NCBI GenBank assembly: GCA_007129135.1
Contig: SKWB01000313.1
Coordinates: forward strand, 1 to 6,549
Direction: 5' to 3'
From: Halococcaceae archaeon
GTDB lineage: Archaea > Halobacteriota > Halobacteria > Halobacteriales > Halalkalicoccaceae
DNA length: 6,549 nt
Every line of letters starts with the position of its first letter. The stretch's first letter is position 1. The position numbers and the translations under genes were made by a program. A model generated the notes under the pieces. It was given only the letters and a program-made list of their open reading frames with translations, searched no databases and was not told the DNA's origin. Positions 1-6,325 of this stretch are shown here, piece by piece.

Positions 1-67
1 CCGCCCGCAGTGTCCGCGGCGTTCACAGGAACCGACGGTAGGGGGAGCCTCGCCCGGAAACGGCGGC
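1..67. other. Sequence downstream of nuoI, no supported gene
   Basis: No ATG start is present on the minus strand here, although the next complex I gene (nuoJ) would be expected to begin close to the nuoI stop. A GTG at 26-24 on the minus strand opens a frame that stays open to the window edge, but it lacks a clear Shine-Dalgarno and its eight visible codons do not look like the hydrophobic start of NuoJ. I see no poly-T terminator. The simplest reading is the beginning of an intergenic spacer that continues outside the window. Confidence 0.4.
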
Positions 68-529
68 CTACTGGTAGTCGACTTCGCCCTCGCCCTCGCC
101 GATCCACGCGCCGCGGTCGGGCTCGCGCGAGGCGAGCGGGTCGATGTCCTTGTACCAGGGGACGTTCATGAGCTGTTCTTTGTTGTAGACCAGGTCGTCT
201 TTCGTGTCGCCGGTGAACTCGAAGTTCTGGGTGAGCAAGATCGCGTCGACCGGACAGACCTCCTCACAGAGCCGGCAGTAGATGCACTGGCCGATGTGGA
301 GGTTGTACTGCTCGCCCTCGCGCTTCTCGTTCGTGACGATCTGGATCGTATCGTTCGGGCAGACGTTCTCGCACTGGCGACACCAGATACAGCGCTCCTG
401 GCTGAACTTGTGGACGCCGCGGAACCGGGGGCTCACCTCCGGGGCGACGTCGGGATACTCGACGGTGAACGTGTTGCCGTCCAGTGCGTGTTTCATCGTC
501 GTTGCCATCGATTTGAGTAGTCCTATCAT
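68..529 (-). CDS. nuoI: NADH-quinone oxidoreductase-like subunit I, 2x[4Fe-4S] ferredoxin-type protein
   Basis: A 153-residue protein of the NuoI (TYKY) family, the peripheral-arm subunit that carries clusters N6a and N6b and passes electrons toward NuoB. Two complete ferredoxin motifs are visible: Cys47, Cys50, Cys53, Cys57-Pro and Cys82, Cys85, Cys88, Cys92-Pro, each CxxCxxCxxxCP. In this family the fourth cysteine of each motif ligates the other cluster. There is no transmembrane segment. The tail is acidic and ends in a short Gly-Glu repeat (about 144-149) encoded by tandem hexanucleotides, common halophile-type drift. The frame stays open far upstream, but the ATG at 529 is chosen because it overlaps the nuoH stop as ATGA (526-529) and gives the normal family N-terminus; the upstream part is only a shadow of nuoH. 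A GGGAG stretch lies about 11 nt upstream. The stop is TAG at 68-70. It is the last recognisable gene of the cluster in the window. Confidence 0.95.
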   Translation of the reverse strand: MIGLLKSMATTMKHALDGNTFTVEYPDVAPEVSPRFRGVHKFSQERCIWCRQCENVCPNDTIQIVTNEKREGEQYNLHIGQCIYCRLCEEVCPVDAILLTQNFEFTGDTKDDLVYNKEQLMNVPWYKDIDPLASREPDRGAWIGEGEGEVDYQ

Positions 530-1596
530 GCGACGAACACTCCCACGATTACGGCCGTGAGCACCAGGTTCGCGAACGAAAGGACGAGCATGCCCTTCCA
601 TCCGATCTCGATCATCTGGTCGATCCGCACCCTGGGAAGCGCCGAGCGCAGCCACTGGGTGAACAGGAAGATCGCCCAGATCTTGATGATGAACCAGACG
701 ATCCCCGGAAGGACCGGCCCGGTCGGGCCGCCGAGGAAGATCGTCGTGATGATCGCGGCCCCGAGGAAGATGTGGAGGAACTCCCCGAGGTAGATCAGCA
801 CGAAGTAGACCGAGGAGTACTCGGTCTGGTAGCCGGCGACGATCTCGGTCGGCGCTTCGGGCGTGTCGAACGGGTTGCGACCGAGCTCGGCGATGTTCGC
901 CGCCAGGAACAACACGAACGCGAACGGGTTGACGATCGCGAACCAGGCGGGGATGCCGATCCCGGCGACGGTAAAGAGCGCCTGCTGCTGGGCCTCGACG
1001 ATGCCGGACATCTGGAGCGTGCCGGTGAAGATCACGACAGAGGCCCCCGTGACGATCAGCGGGATCTCGTAGGCGATGTTCTGTGCCACGGCGCGCAGCC
1101 CGCCGAGCATCGAGAACTTGTTGTTCGAGGCGTAGCCGGCCATCACGAGACCGACGGAGGCGATCGAGGCGATCGCGAAGACGAAGACGAGGCCGACTTC
1201 GGGGTCGGCGAGCTGGATCCCCGAGCCCATCGGGATGACCGCGAAGCCGAGCATCGCCGAGGAGGCGATGACGACCGGCGCGAGGTCGTAGGCGGGGCGG
1301 TCGACGTGTTCGGGGATGATCAACTCCTTCGCGAGCAGCTGGACCGCCGAGGCGACGATGATCAGGAGCCCGAACGGGCCGACGCGGTTGACCGCGATGC
1401 GGTCGGTGAAGGCGGCGGTGATCTTTCGCTTGGCCCACGGTCCGGCGACGCCGGTCATCGCGAGCATCAGGTTGCCGACGAAGAACGCGGCGAGGAACGC
1501 CGCGATCATGTCGCCGAGGATTCCGAACTGGCCGAGGCCGGTCAGCTCGGAGATCGTTTCGGGGAGCAAGACCGCCTCCAGCGGGGCCGGGTTCAT
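526..1596 (-). CDS. nuoH: NADH-quinone oxidoreductase-like subunit H, membrane quinone-site subunit
   Basis: A 356-residue integral membrane protein of the NuoH/ND1 family, which joins the membrane arm of complex I to the peripheral arm and forms much of the quinone chamber. About eight hydrophobic segments are visible. Family signatures in order are: an NRVGPFGLL stretch at about 70-78; the GYASNNKFSMLGGLRA region at 154-169 followed by AQNIAYEIPL to 180; the conserved charged loop RNPFDTPEAPTEI at 240-252 running into GYQTEYSS (to 262); and the C-terminal R-x-D-Q-M segment with GWK (324-334). Glutamates and aspartates of the 240-260 loop belong to the proton-coupling region in the family. 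The length is slightly above the bacterial norm. The ATG at 1596 overlaps the nuoCD stop (ATGA, 1593-1596) and is preceded by GAGGT at 1607-1603, a well-placed Shine-Dalgarno. It directly follows nuoCD, where E. coli has nuoE, nuoF and nuoG. Confidence 0.96.
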   Translation of the reverse strand: MNPAPLEAVLLPETISELTGLGQFGILGDMIAAFLAAFFVGNLMLAMTGVAGPWAKRKITAAFTDRIAVNRVGPFGLLIIVASAVQLLAKELIIPEHVDRPAYDLAPVVIASSAMLGFAVIPMGSGIQLADPEVGLVFVFAIASIASVGLVMAGYASNNKFSMLGGLRAVAQNIAYEIPLIVTGASVVIFTGTLQMSGIVEAQQQALFTVAGIGIPAWFAIVNPFAFVLFLAANIAELGRNPFDTPEAPTEIVAGYQTEYSSVYFVLIYLGEFLHIFLGAAIITTIFLGGPTGPVLPGIVWFIIKIWAIFLFTQWLRSALPRVRIDQMIEIGWKGMLVLSFANLVLTAVIVGVFVA

Positions 1597-3263
1597 CGAT
1601 CGACCTCGCCGAGGATGATGTCCAGACTGCCGAGCGAGGCGATCAGGTCGGCGACGTACTCGCCTTCGGCCATCTCGCCGAGCGTCGAGAGGTTAGAGAA
1701 ACACGGGCTGCGGATCTTGAAGCGCGCGGGCTTGGCGGTGCCGTCCGAGCGCATGTAGATGCCGAGTTCGCCCTTCGCCGCCTCGACGCCGCGGTAGACC
1801 TCCGTGTCGGGGTCGGGCTTGAGCGTCCTGGGGACGTTCGACTGGATCTCCCGGTCCTCCTCGGGCCACTCCTCGAGGAGGTCGATACACTGCTCGACGA
1901 TCTTCGCCGACTGCTCGACCTCGCGCATCCGGACGAGCAGGCGCGAGTAGTTGTCACAGCCGTGTTCGACGGCGACCTCCCAGTCGAGTTCGTCGTAGTA
2001 GCCGTAGGGATCGTCCCGACGGAGGTCCATGTCCACGCCGGAGGCGCGGGCGACCGGTCCCGTCGCGCCGTACTCCTTGGCGGCCTCCGGGGGGAGGACG
2101 CCCGTTCCGACGGTCCGGATCTGGAAGATCTCGTTCGAGGTGATCAGGTCGTGGTACTCCTGGGTCGCGACCGGGAGGTCCTCCAGGAAGTCACGCGTCT
2201 TCTCGAAGAACTCCTCGCGCGGCTCCGGGAGGTCCCAGGCCACCCCGCCCAGCCGGAGGTAGTTGAACATCATCCGCTGGCCGGTGAGGTCCTCGAGGAT
2301 CGACTGCAGCTTCTCGCGGTCGCGCATCGCGTACATGAAGATGGCGGTGAAGTCGCCGTAGATGTCGAGACAGAACGTCCCGAGCGCGAGCATGTGCGAG
2401 CACATCCGACAGAGCTCCGCGCCCATCGTCCGGATCACCTGCGCGTACTCCGGTACGTCGATGTCCGCTAAGTCCTCGACCGCGCGGGCGTAGGCCCACT
2501 CGTTCATCAGCCCGCCGGGGGCGTAGTCCCAGCGGTCCGGGTACGGCATGATCTGGTGGCGGTAGGTGCTCTGCTGGCACATCTGCTCCTCACAGCGGTG
2601 GAGGTAGCCGATGTCGGGGTCGACGTCGACGACCTGCTCGCCGTCGAGCACCGCCTTCAGGTGGAGCACGCCGTGGGTCGCCGGGTGGTGGGGGCCGATG
2701 TTGATGAACATCGTATCCGAGTCGGAGTCCCGGTAGTCCCCCTCGATCGGGTTCACGTGCTCCCTGTACGGGACGATCTGTGGCTTGTCCTGGTCGTAGT
2801 CGAGGCCGAGCGGGTGGCCCTGCCAGGTCTCGGGCAGGAGGATCCGCCGGAGGTCGGGGTGGCCCTCGTACTCGATGCCCACTAGGTCGTAGGCCTCGCG
2901 CTCGTGCCAGTCGGCGGTCTTGTAGACCGGCGCGGCGGTCTGGCTGACCGGGTCGTCGCGCGGGACGGGGACGACGACGCCGACCTCCCGGGTCATGTCC
3001 CCGTACTTCTTGAGGTGGTAGATCGACTCGTAGCGGTCTTCGTACTCCTGTGCGGTGACACAGGAGAGGTAGTCGAAGCCCGCCTCGTCCTTGAGGAGGC
3101 CGAGGACCTCCTGGACCTCGTCGGGACGGATGACGAACGCCTCCGCGTTCAGGTGCGTTTCGCGACCGAGGACGTGTGCGCCGAGCAGCGACTCGAGCGC
3201 GTCGTAGTCCACCCCCTCGTCGGTGACGTACGTCGACTCCGGCTGTGGTTCTTCGAGGCTCAT
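1593..3263 (-). CDS. nuoCD: NADH-quinone oxidoreductase-like fused subunit C/D
   Basis: A 556-residue fusion of the 30-kDa (NuoC) and 49-kDa (NuoD) subunits of the complex I connecting module. The NuoC part (about 1-175) carries the family signature at 119-156: WHEREAYDLVGI, then GHPDLRRILLPE, then GHPLGLDYD. The NuoD part (about 185-556) starts with NIGPHHPATHG (188-198), has GYLHRCEEQ (219-227), a YPDRWDY motif (241-247), DNYSRLLVR (437-445), and the conserved end GEVDR. By comparison with Thermus Nqo4, His193 or His197 and Tyr241 probably line the quinone headgroup site. Residue 224 is Cys in a motif that usually reads Gly there in bacteria. Fused CD is known in E. coli and in haloarchaea. 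The frame is open upstream of the start, but the ATG at 3263 overlaps the nuoB stop (ATGA, 3260-3263), and the NuoC N-terminus fits. A G-rich weak Shine-Dalgarno (GGGCGG) lies at 3276-3271. Confidence 0.96.
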   Translation of the reverse strand: MSLEEPQPESTYVTDEGVDYDALESLLGAHVLGRETHLNAEAFVIRPDEVQEVLGLLKDEAGFDYLSCVTAQEYEDRYESIYHLKKYGDMTREVGVVVPVPRDDPVSQTAAPVYKTADWHEREAYDLVGIEYEGHPDLRRILLPETWQGHPLGLDYDQDKPQIVPYREHVNPIEGDYRDSDSDTMFINIGPHHPATHGVLHLKAVLDGEQVVDVDPDIGYLHRCEEQMCQQSTYRHQIMPYPDRWDYAPGGLMNEWAYARAVEDLADIDVPEYAQVIRTMGAELCRMCSHMLALGTFCLDIYGDFTAIFMYAMRDREKLQSILEDLTGQRMMFNYLRLGGVAWDLPEPREEFFEKTRDFLEDLPVATQEYHDLITSNEIFQIRTVGTGVLPPEAAKEYGATGPVARASGVDMDLRRDDPYGYYDELDWEVAVEHGCDNYSRLLVRMREVEQSAKIVEQCIDLLEEWPEEDREIQSNVPRTLKPDPDTEVYRGVEAAKGELGIYMRSDGTAKPARFKIRSPCFSNLSTLGEMAEGEYVADLIASLGSLDIILGEVDR

Positions 3264-3970
3264 GGTGAATCCGCCCAGTTGTACCGCATGACGAGGTCGT
3301 CGTCGTCGAGCTGCTCCGTGAGTTTCTCGACGACCTCGTCCTGTTCGAGGTCGCCGAACGGTTCGAGCTCGTACGGTTTGACGACGACCGGTGAGCTCTC
3401 GCCGTTGGCGATCCGCTCCTGGAGCTTGACGACGCCGTAGACGAGCGCTTCCGGTCGGGGCGGGCAGCCCGGGACGTGGATGTCGACCGGGATGACCTCC
3501 TCCGCGCCCTTCACGACGTTGTAGCCCTCCTGGAACGGCCCGCCGGAGATGGCACACGAGCCCATGTTGACGACGAACTTCGGTTCGGCCATCTGGTCGT
3601 AGACACGTTTCATCCGGGGGGCGAACTTCGAGACCACGGTGCCGGGGATGATGATCGTGTCCGCCTGCCGGGGCGAGGCTCTCGGCACCCCGCTCCCGAA
3701 CCGGTCGAGGTCGTGTTTCACCGCGTAGGTGTGCATCATCTCCAGGCTGCAGCAGGCGATCCCGAACTGGAGCATGAACATCGAGGAGCCGCGACACCAG
3801 TTCAGGAACTGGTCGAACTTGGTGAGGATGAACGGGGAGGTCCCGAACGCCTCCCTGAGTGGGGAGTTGAACCGATTGTCCGCGCCCTCGCCCATCCGCG
3901 CGTCCCGGGTCTTCGTCTGCGCTGGCTTTCCGTCGATGATCGACTGTCGTGGTGATTTCTCGCTACTCAT
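3260..3970 (-). CDS. nuoB: NADH-quinone oxidoreductase-like subunit B, N2 cluster protein
   Basis: A 236-residue protein of the NuoB/PSST family, the peripheral-arm subunit that binds the terminal [4Fe-4S] cluster N2 and donates electrons to quinone at the NuoB-NuoD interface. The four expected ligands are all present: the adjacent pair Cys73-Cys74 (in GIACCSLEMMH), Cys139 (in NMGSCAISGG) and Cys169 (in VPGCPPRPEA). Other family landmarks are the RASPRQAD stretch at 97-104 and PGTVVSKFAPRMKRVYDQM (109-127). An N-terminal extension of roughly 35-40 polar residues and an acidic C-terminus (LDDDD, 221-225) flank the core. The frame is open further upstream, but ATG 3970 overlaps the nuoA stop as ATGA (3967-3970) and has AGGA 8 nt upstream. 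The position between nuoA and nuoCD matches the standard complex I order. Confidence 0.96.
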   Translation of the reverse strand: MSSEKSPRQSIIDGKPAQTKTRDARMGEGADNRFNSPLREAFGTSPFILTKFDQFLNWCRGSSMFMLQFGIACCSLEMMHTYAVKHDLDRFGSGVPRASPRQADTIIIPGTVVSKFAPRMKRVYDQMAEPKFVVNMGSCAISGGPFQEGYNVVKGAEEVIPVDIHVPGCPPRPEALVYGVVKLQERIANGESSPVVVKPYELEPFGDLEQDEVVEKLTEQLDDDDLVMRYNWADSP

Positions 3971-4374
3971 GGCTGAATCCTGGTCCGCTTCTCGGGGTGT
4001 TCGCTCTTGATCCACTGGACGGCGCCGGTGCGCCACGCCCAGACGAGCGCGGCGACCAGCACGCCGATGAACACCAGCATCGGCCCGAGGGCGTGCAGCA
4101 GGCCGACCTCCGCGATGGCGTCGGTGTAGATGACCACCCACGGGAAGATGAACGCGGTCTCGATGTCGAAGACGACGAAGAGCAACGCGACCATGTAGTA
4201 CTGGATGTTGAACCGGATGCGGGTCGTCCCCGTCGGCACCTCACCGCTCTCGTAGGTGCTCCGTTTTCCCTGTTCGGGGACCGACGGGCGGAGCAGCGCC
4301 GATACCACCATCATTCCGACTGGTATCAGCACCGCGACGAACGCCAACGCCCCCACTGCGATCCACTCGCTCAT
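3967..4374 (-). CDS. nuoA: NADH-quinone oxidoreductase-like subunit A, small membrane subunit
   Basis: A 135-residue membrane protein of the NuoA/ND3 family, at the hinge between the membrane and peripheral arms. Three hydrophobic segments are visible at about 5-28, 58-82 and 92-115. The signature spans 41-79: YESGEVPTGTTRIRF, then QYYMVALLFVVFDIETAFIF, then PW; the loop before the second helix and the FDIE acidic pair are the conserved core. The usual YECG cysteine is Ser43 here. A GTG at 4401 would add nine residues, but that codon touches the TATA-like box at 4403-4410. The ATG at 4374 lies about 32 nt from the box centre and gives a normal N-terminus, so I choose it. As first gene of the cluster it probably has a very short 5' leader. 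The stop overlaps the nuoB start. Confidence 0.94.
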   Translation of the reverse strand: MSEWIAVGALAFVAVLIPVGMMVVSALLRPSVPEQGKRSTYESGEVPTGTTRIRFNIQYYMVALLFVVFDIETAFIFPWVVIYTDAIAEVGLLHALGPMLVFIGVLVAALVWAWRTGAVQWIKSEHPEKRTRIQP

Positions 4375-4402
4375 ACAATCGTCCGAGGGTTGGGAACCCA
4401 CC

Positions 4403-4410
4403 TACATAAG
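4403..4410 (-). promoter_or_regulatory. TATA-like box of the nuo cluster
   Basis: The minus strand reads CTTATGTA here, in an otherwise G+C-rich stretch. Its centre lies about 32 nt upstream of the nuoA ATG, so with the usual archaeal spacing of about 26 nt transcription would start near 4380 and leave a leader of only about six bases. No clear Shine-Dalgarno stands before nuoA, in keeping with this. The match to a haloarchaeal TATA consensus is moderate. Readthrough from purE is also possible. Confidence 0.55.
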
Positions 4411-4420
4411 GGTTGATTCT

Positions 4421-4433
4421 CGCCGCGTCGGCG
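4421..4433. repeat. Short inverted repeat between purE and nuoA
   Basis: CGCCG and CGGCG form a perfect 5-bp stem around a 3-base loop. The element lies 34 bases past the purE stop and ten bases upstream of the nuoA TATA-like box. It could be a weak RNA hairpin at the end of the pur transcript or a small operator for nuo, but no T-run follows it on the minus strand and such short G+C repeats are common at this base composition. Confidence 0.3.
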
Positions 4434-4467
4434 GGTAATCACGCCCGGTTCAGGCCGTGCGAGAAAC

Positions 4468-5085
4468 TCACTCGCGGTCGGCTCTGAACCGCTCGGTCCC
4501 CCGCTCGTGGAGCTCGCGCGAGACCGTCCCGACGCGCTCTCGCAGGTCGGCGTGGTAGCTCTCGAGACGCTCCCGGAGTTCGTCGTGTTCGCGCGCGAGG
4601 ATTTGGACTGCGGACAGGGCGGCGTTGTGCGATTTCCCGGCATCGACGGCGACGATCGGCGCGCCCGTCGGCATCCCGATCACCGAGTCGACCGACTTCT
4701 CCTGGACCGGCACCCCGATCACCGGCAGGGGAAAGGCGATCGAGGCGGTCATGTTCGGGAGGTCGGCCGACTTCCCGCCCGCACCCGCGATGATCACGTC
4801 GAGACCGCGATCGCCCGCCGTCTCCGCGTACGCGTACATGAGATCCGGCGTCCGGTGTGCGGAGACGACGTACGTCTCGAACGAAAAGCGCTCGTCGGGC
4901 GGCTCCTCGAACGCCGTCTGTTCGGCGAAGCCCAGTCCCGTGAGCGCCTCGTACGCCCCGACCATCACGTCGAGGTCCGAGTCGCTCCCCATCACGATCC
5001 CGATCTCTGGGGTCTCTTCGCTCGGCACGTCCCGATCCGCCTCCCCTCTCAGCTCCCCGGCCAGTTCCGAGACGGCGTCGCTCAT
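4468..5085 (-). CDS. purE: 5-(carboxyamino)imidazole ribonucleotide mutase
   Basis: A 205-residue cytosolic PurE that moves the carboxylate of N5-CAIR to carbon 4, giving CAIR, in de novo purine synthesis. The core shows GSDSDLDVM (33-41), SAHRTPD (75-81, with the family's active-site His77), AGAGGKSADLPNM (100-112), GVPVQ (124-128) and NAALSAVQIL (154-163). Pairing with purK indicates a class I enzyme. It is longer than E. coli PurE (169 residues): an acidic N-terminal extension of about 26 residues, an acidic insertion at about 54-67, and a charged helical C-terminal tail from about 164. The loop after GVPVQ is shorter than in E. coli, and the usual His of AAHLPGM is replaced by Asp108. A start at 5112 is possible, but the ATG at 5085 overlaps the purK stop (ATGA, 5082-5085) with GGAG 8 nt upstream, so I prefer it. 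Confidence 0.94.
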   Translation of the reverse strand: MSDAVSELAGELRGEADRDVPSEETPEIGIVMGSDSDLDVMVGAYEALTGLGFAEQTAFEEPPDERFSFETYVVSAHRTPDLMYAYAETAGDRGLDVIIAGAGGKSADLPNMTASIAFPLPVIGVPVQEKSVDSVIGMPTGAPIVAVDAGKSHNAALSAVQILAREHDELRERLESYHADLRERVGTVSRELHERGTERFRADRE

Positions 5086-6239
5086 GACTCGAACTCCAGA
5101 CGCTCGACGCACGAGCGTGCCGTTTCCAGCAGCCCGTCCCGACCGTCCTCCCCCTCCGTTTCGGTCACCGTCACGTGGCCCATCTTCCGTAGCTCACGGA
5201 CCTCGCGCTTGCCGTACCAGTGGAGGTGGGCGTTCGGCTCGGCGAGGACGTCCGCCACTCCCGAGAGCCGTGCCTCGCGCGACGGCACGTCGCCGAGGAG
5301 GTTCGCCGAGACGGTCGTCTTCCGTAGCTCCGTCGGTCCGAGCGGGAGCCCCAGCACGGCCCGGACGTGGTTCTCGAACTGCGAGGCGTGCGCGCCTTCG
5401 ATCGTCCAGTGGCCCGAGTTGTGCGGTCGTGGCGCGATCTCGTTGACGAGGAGCTCGCCCCTCTCGGTCTCGAACAGTTCGATCCCGTAGGTGCCCCTCC
5501 CCTCGAGCAGCGAGAGCACCTCGCGGGCGACCGCCTGTGCGCGCGTTCTCACCTCGTCGTTCGTCCGGGCGGGGACGACCGTCTCACGCAGGATCTCCTC
5601 CTCGTGGACGTTCTCGCCCGCGACGTAGGTTCGTAGCTCCTCGCTCCCTTTCACCCCGATCACCGAGAGTTCCCTGACGAACGGGACGAACGCCTCGACC
5701 ATCGCGTCCCCCCCGAGTTCGGAGAGCACCGTCTCCGCGTCCGCCGGCCCCTCGATCGGGAGGTTACCCCGGCCGTCGTATCCCCCTCTTCGGGCCTTCA
5801 CCATGGCGGGCGTCCCGAGGTCGGAGAGGGCCTCTCTGAGTTCCTCCGGACCCCCGACGGCGCGGAACTCGGGTACCGAGATCCCGGCGTCGGCGAGCGC
5901 ACGCTTCTGGACGAGTTTGTCCTGGATCAGCCGGAGGGTGTCGGGCGAGGGCTGGACCGACACCCCGGTCTCGCTCGCCACTCGTTCCATCACGTCTGGG
6001 TCGGCGAGTTCGATCTCGAAGGTGAGCGCGTCCGAGCGCTCGGCGAGCTCTCGAATACCCTCCTCGTCGTCGAAGCTCCCCACTACCTGCTCTCTCGCGA
6101 CCGGGTAGGCCGGGCACTCGGGTGTGGGATCGAGGACGACGAGCGAGACGCCGAGCGGGGAGGCGGCCTCGGCGAGCATCCGGCCGAGTTGGCCGCCGCC
6201 GACGACCCCGAGCGTCGGACTGGAGGCGGTGAGCTGCAT
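5082..6239 (-). CDS. purK: 5-(carboxyamino)imidazole ribonucleotide synthase (ATP-grasp)
   Basis: A 385-residue cytosolic ATP-grasp enzyme that uses ATP and bicarbonate to carboxylate AIR to N5-CAIR, the substrate of PurE. The N-terminal PreATP-grasp domain opens with GVVGGGQLGRM (11-21) and has the FEIE segment at 74-77. The ATP-grasp fold follows: QDKLVQKRAL (106-115), the glycine-rich RRGGYDGRG loop (150-158), EAFVPFVRELSV (182-193), and NEIAPRPHNSGHWTIEGA (266-283), which holds the metal- and substrate-binding Glu and Arg-Pro-His residues of the family. The C-terminal domain contains HWYGK and a GHVT motif (340-357). The length is near the family norm. The ATG at 6239 is about 26 nt from a TATA-like box, so the message is probably leaderless. 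It is the first gene of a coupled purK-purE pair and diverges from the gene at 6326. Confidence 0.96.
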   Translation of the reverse strand: MQLTASSPTLGVVGGGQLGRMLAEAASPLGVSLVVLDPTPECPAYPVAREQVVGSFDDEEGIRELAERSDALTFEIELADPDVMERVASETGVSVQPSPDTLRLIQDKLVQKRALADAGISVPEFRAVGGPEELREALSDLGTPAMVKARRGGYDGRGNLPIEGPADAETVLSELGGDAMVEAFVPFVRELSVIGVKGSEELRTYVAGENVHEEEILRETVVPARTNDEVRTRAQAVAREVLSLLEGRGTYGIELFETERGELLVNEIAPRPHNSGHWTIEGAHASQFENHVRAVLGLPLGPTELRKTTVSANLLGDVPSREARLSGVADVLAEPNAHLHWYGKREVRELRKMGHVTVTETEGEDGRDGLLETARSCVERLEFES

Positions 6240-6260
6240 GCCCTCGCGTTCTCCGGAGAC

Positions 6261-6268
6261 CGAATAAG
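6261..6268 (-). promoter_or_regulatory. TATA-like box of purK-purE
   Basis: The minus strand reads CTTATTCG, centred about 26 nt before the purK ATG, which would place transcription start at or next to the start codon. GAACGC copies lie immediately upstream on the same strand, where the archaeal BRE would be. No Shine-Dalgarno precedes purK, consistent with leaderless initiation. Confidence 0.6.
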
Positions 6269-6306
6269 CGTTCGCGTTCGCCCGCCGGGTGTGTGCTTAA
6301 GCGTTC
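6265..6306 (+). repeat. 9-bp direct repeat in the divergent promoter region
   Basis: TAAGCGTTC occurs exactly at 6265-6273 and 6298-6306, a spacing of 33 bp or about three helical turns. The core GCGTTC occurs twice more in the 86-bp intergenic region, at 6246-6251 and 6274-6279 (the latter in tandem with the first repeat). One copy overlaps the purK TATA/BRE area and the other overlaps the TATA-like box of the plus-strand gene. This could be a binding site for a regulator shared by both promoters, or partly just similarity between two core promoters. Confidence 0.45.
6295..6302 (+). promoter_or_regulatory. TATA-like box of the divergent gene
   Basis: GCTTAAGC, a perfect 8-bp palindrome, is centred about 27 nt before the ATG at 6326. 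This is the spacing expected for a leaderless archaeal transcript. There is no convincing Shine-Dalgarno between it and the ATG. Confidence 0.55.
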
Positions 6307-6325
6307 TCTCACCCTCCTCGTTCCA

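Noticed and set aside
83..102. Tandem CTCGCC-type hexanucleotides near the nuoI end
   Set aside because: They simply encode a short Gly-Glu run at the protein's acidic tail; too short and too common in G+C-rich halophiles to be a separate element.
530..1438. Upstream extension of the nuoI frame
   Set aside because: The extra residues are Arg- and Pro-rich out-of-frame reading of nuoH; family N-terminus, length and ATGA overlap all support the start at 529.
772..1758. Long plus-strand open frame opposite nuoH and nuoCD
   Set aside because: It is very rich in Asp, Arg, Glu and Gly, has no recognisable motif, and lies opposite a clearly conserved membrane protein; long antisense frames are expected at this G+C content.
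3264..3797. Upstream extension of the nuoCD frame
   Set aside because: It is the shadow of nuoB in another frame, without NuoC similarity; the ATG at 3263 fits the family and the overlap.
4375..4401. GTG start for nuoA at 4401
   Set aside because: The codon abuts the TATA-like box and would add nine polar residues not typical of NuoA.
4507..5490. Long plus-strand open frame opposite purE and purK
   Set aside because: It is antisense to two strongly conserved enzymes and has low-complexity composition with no motif.
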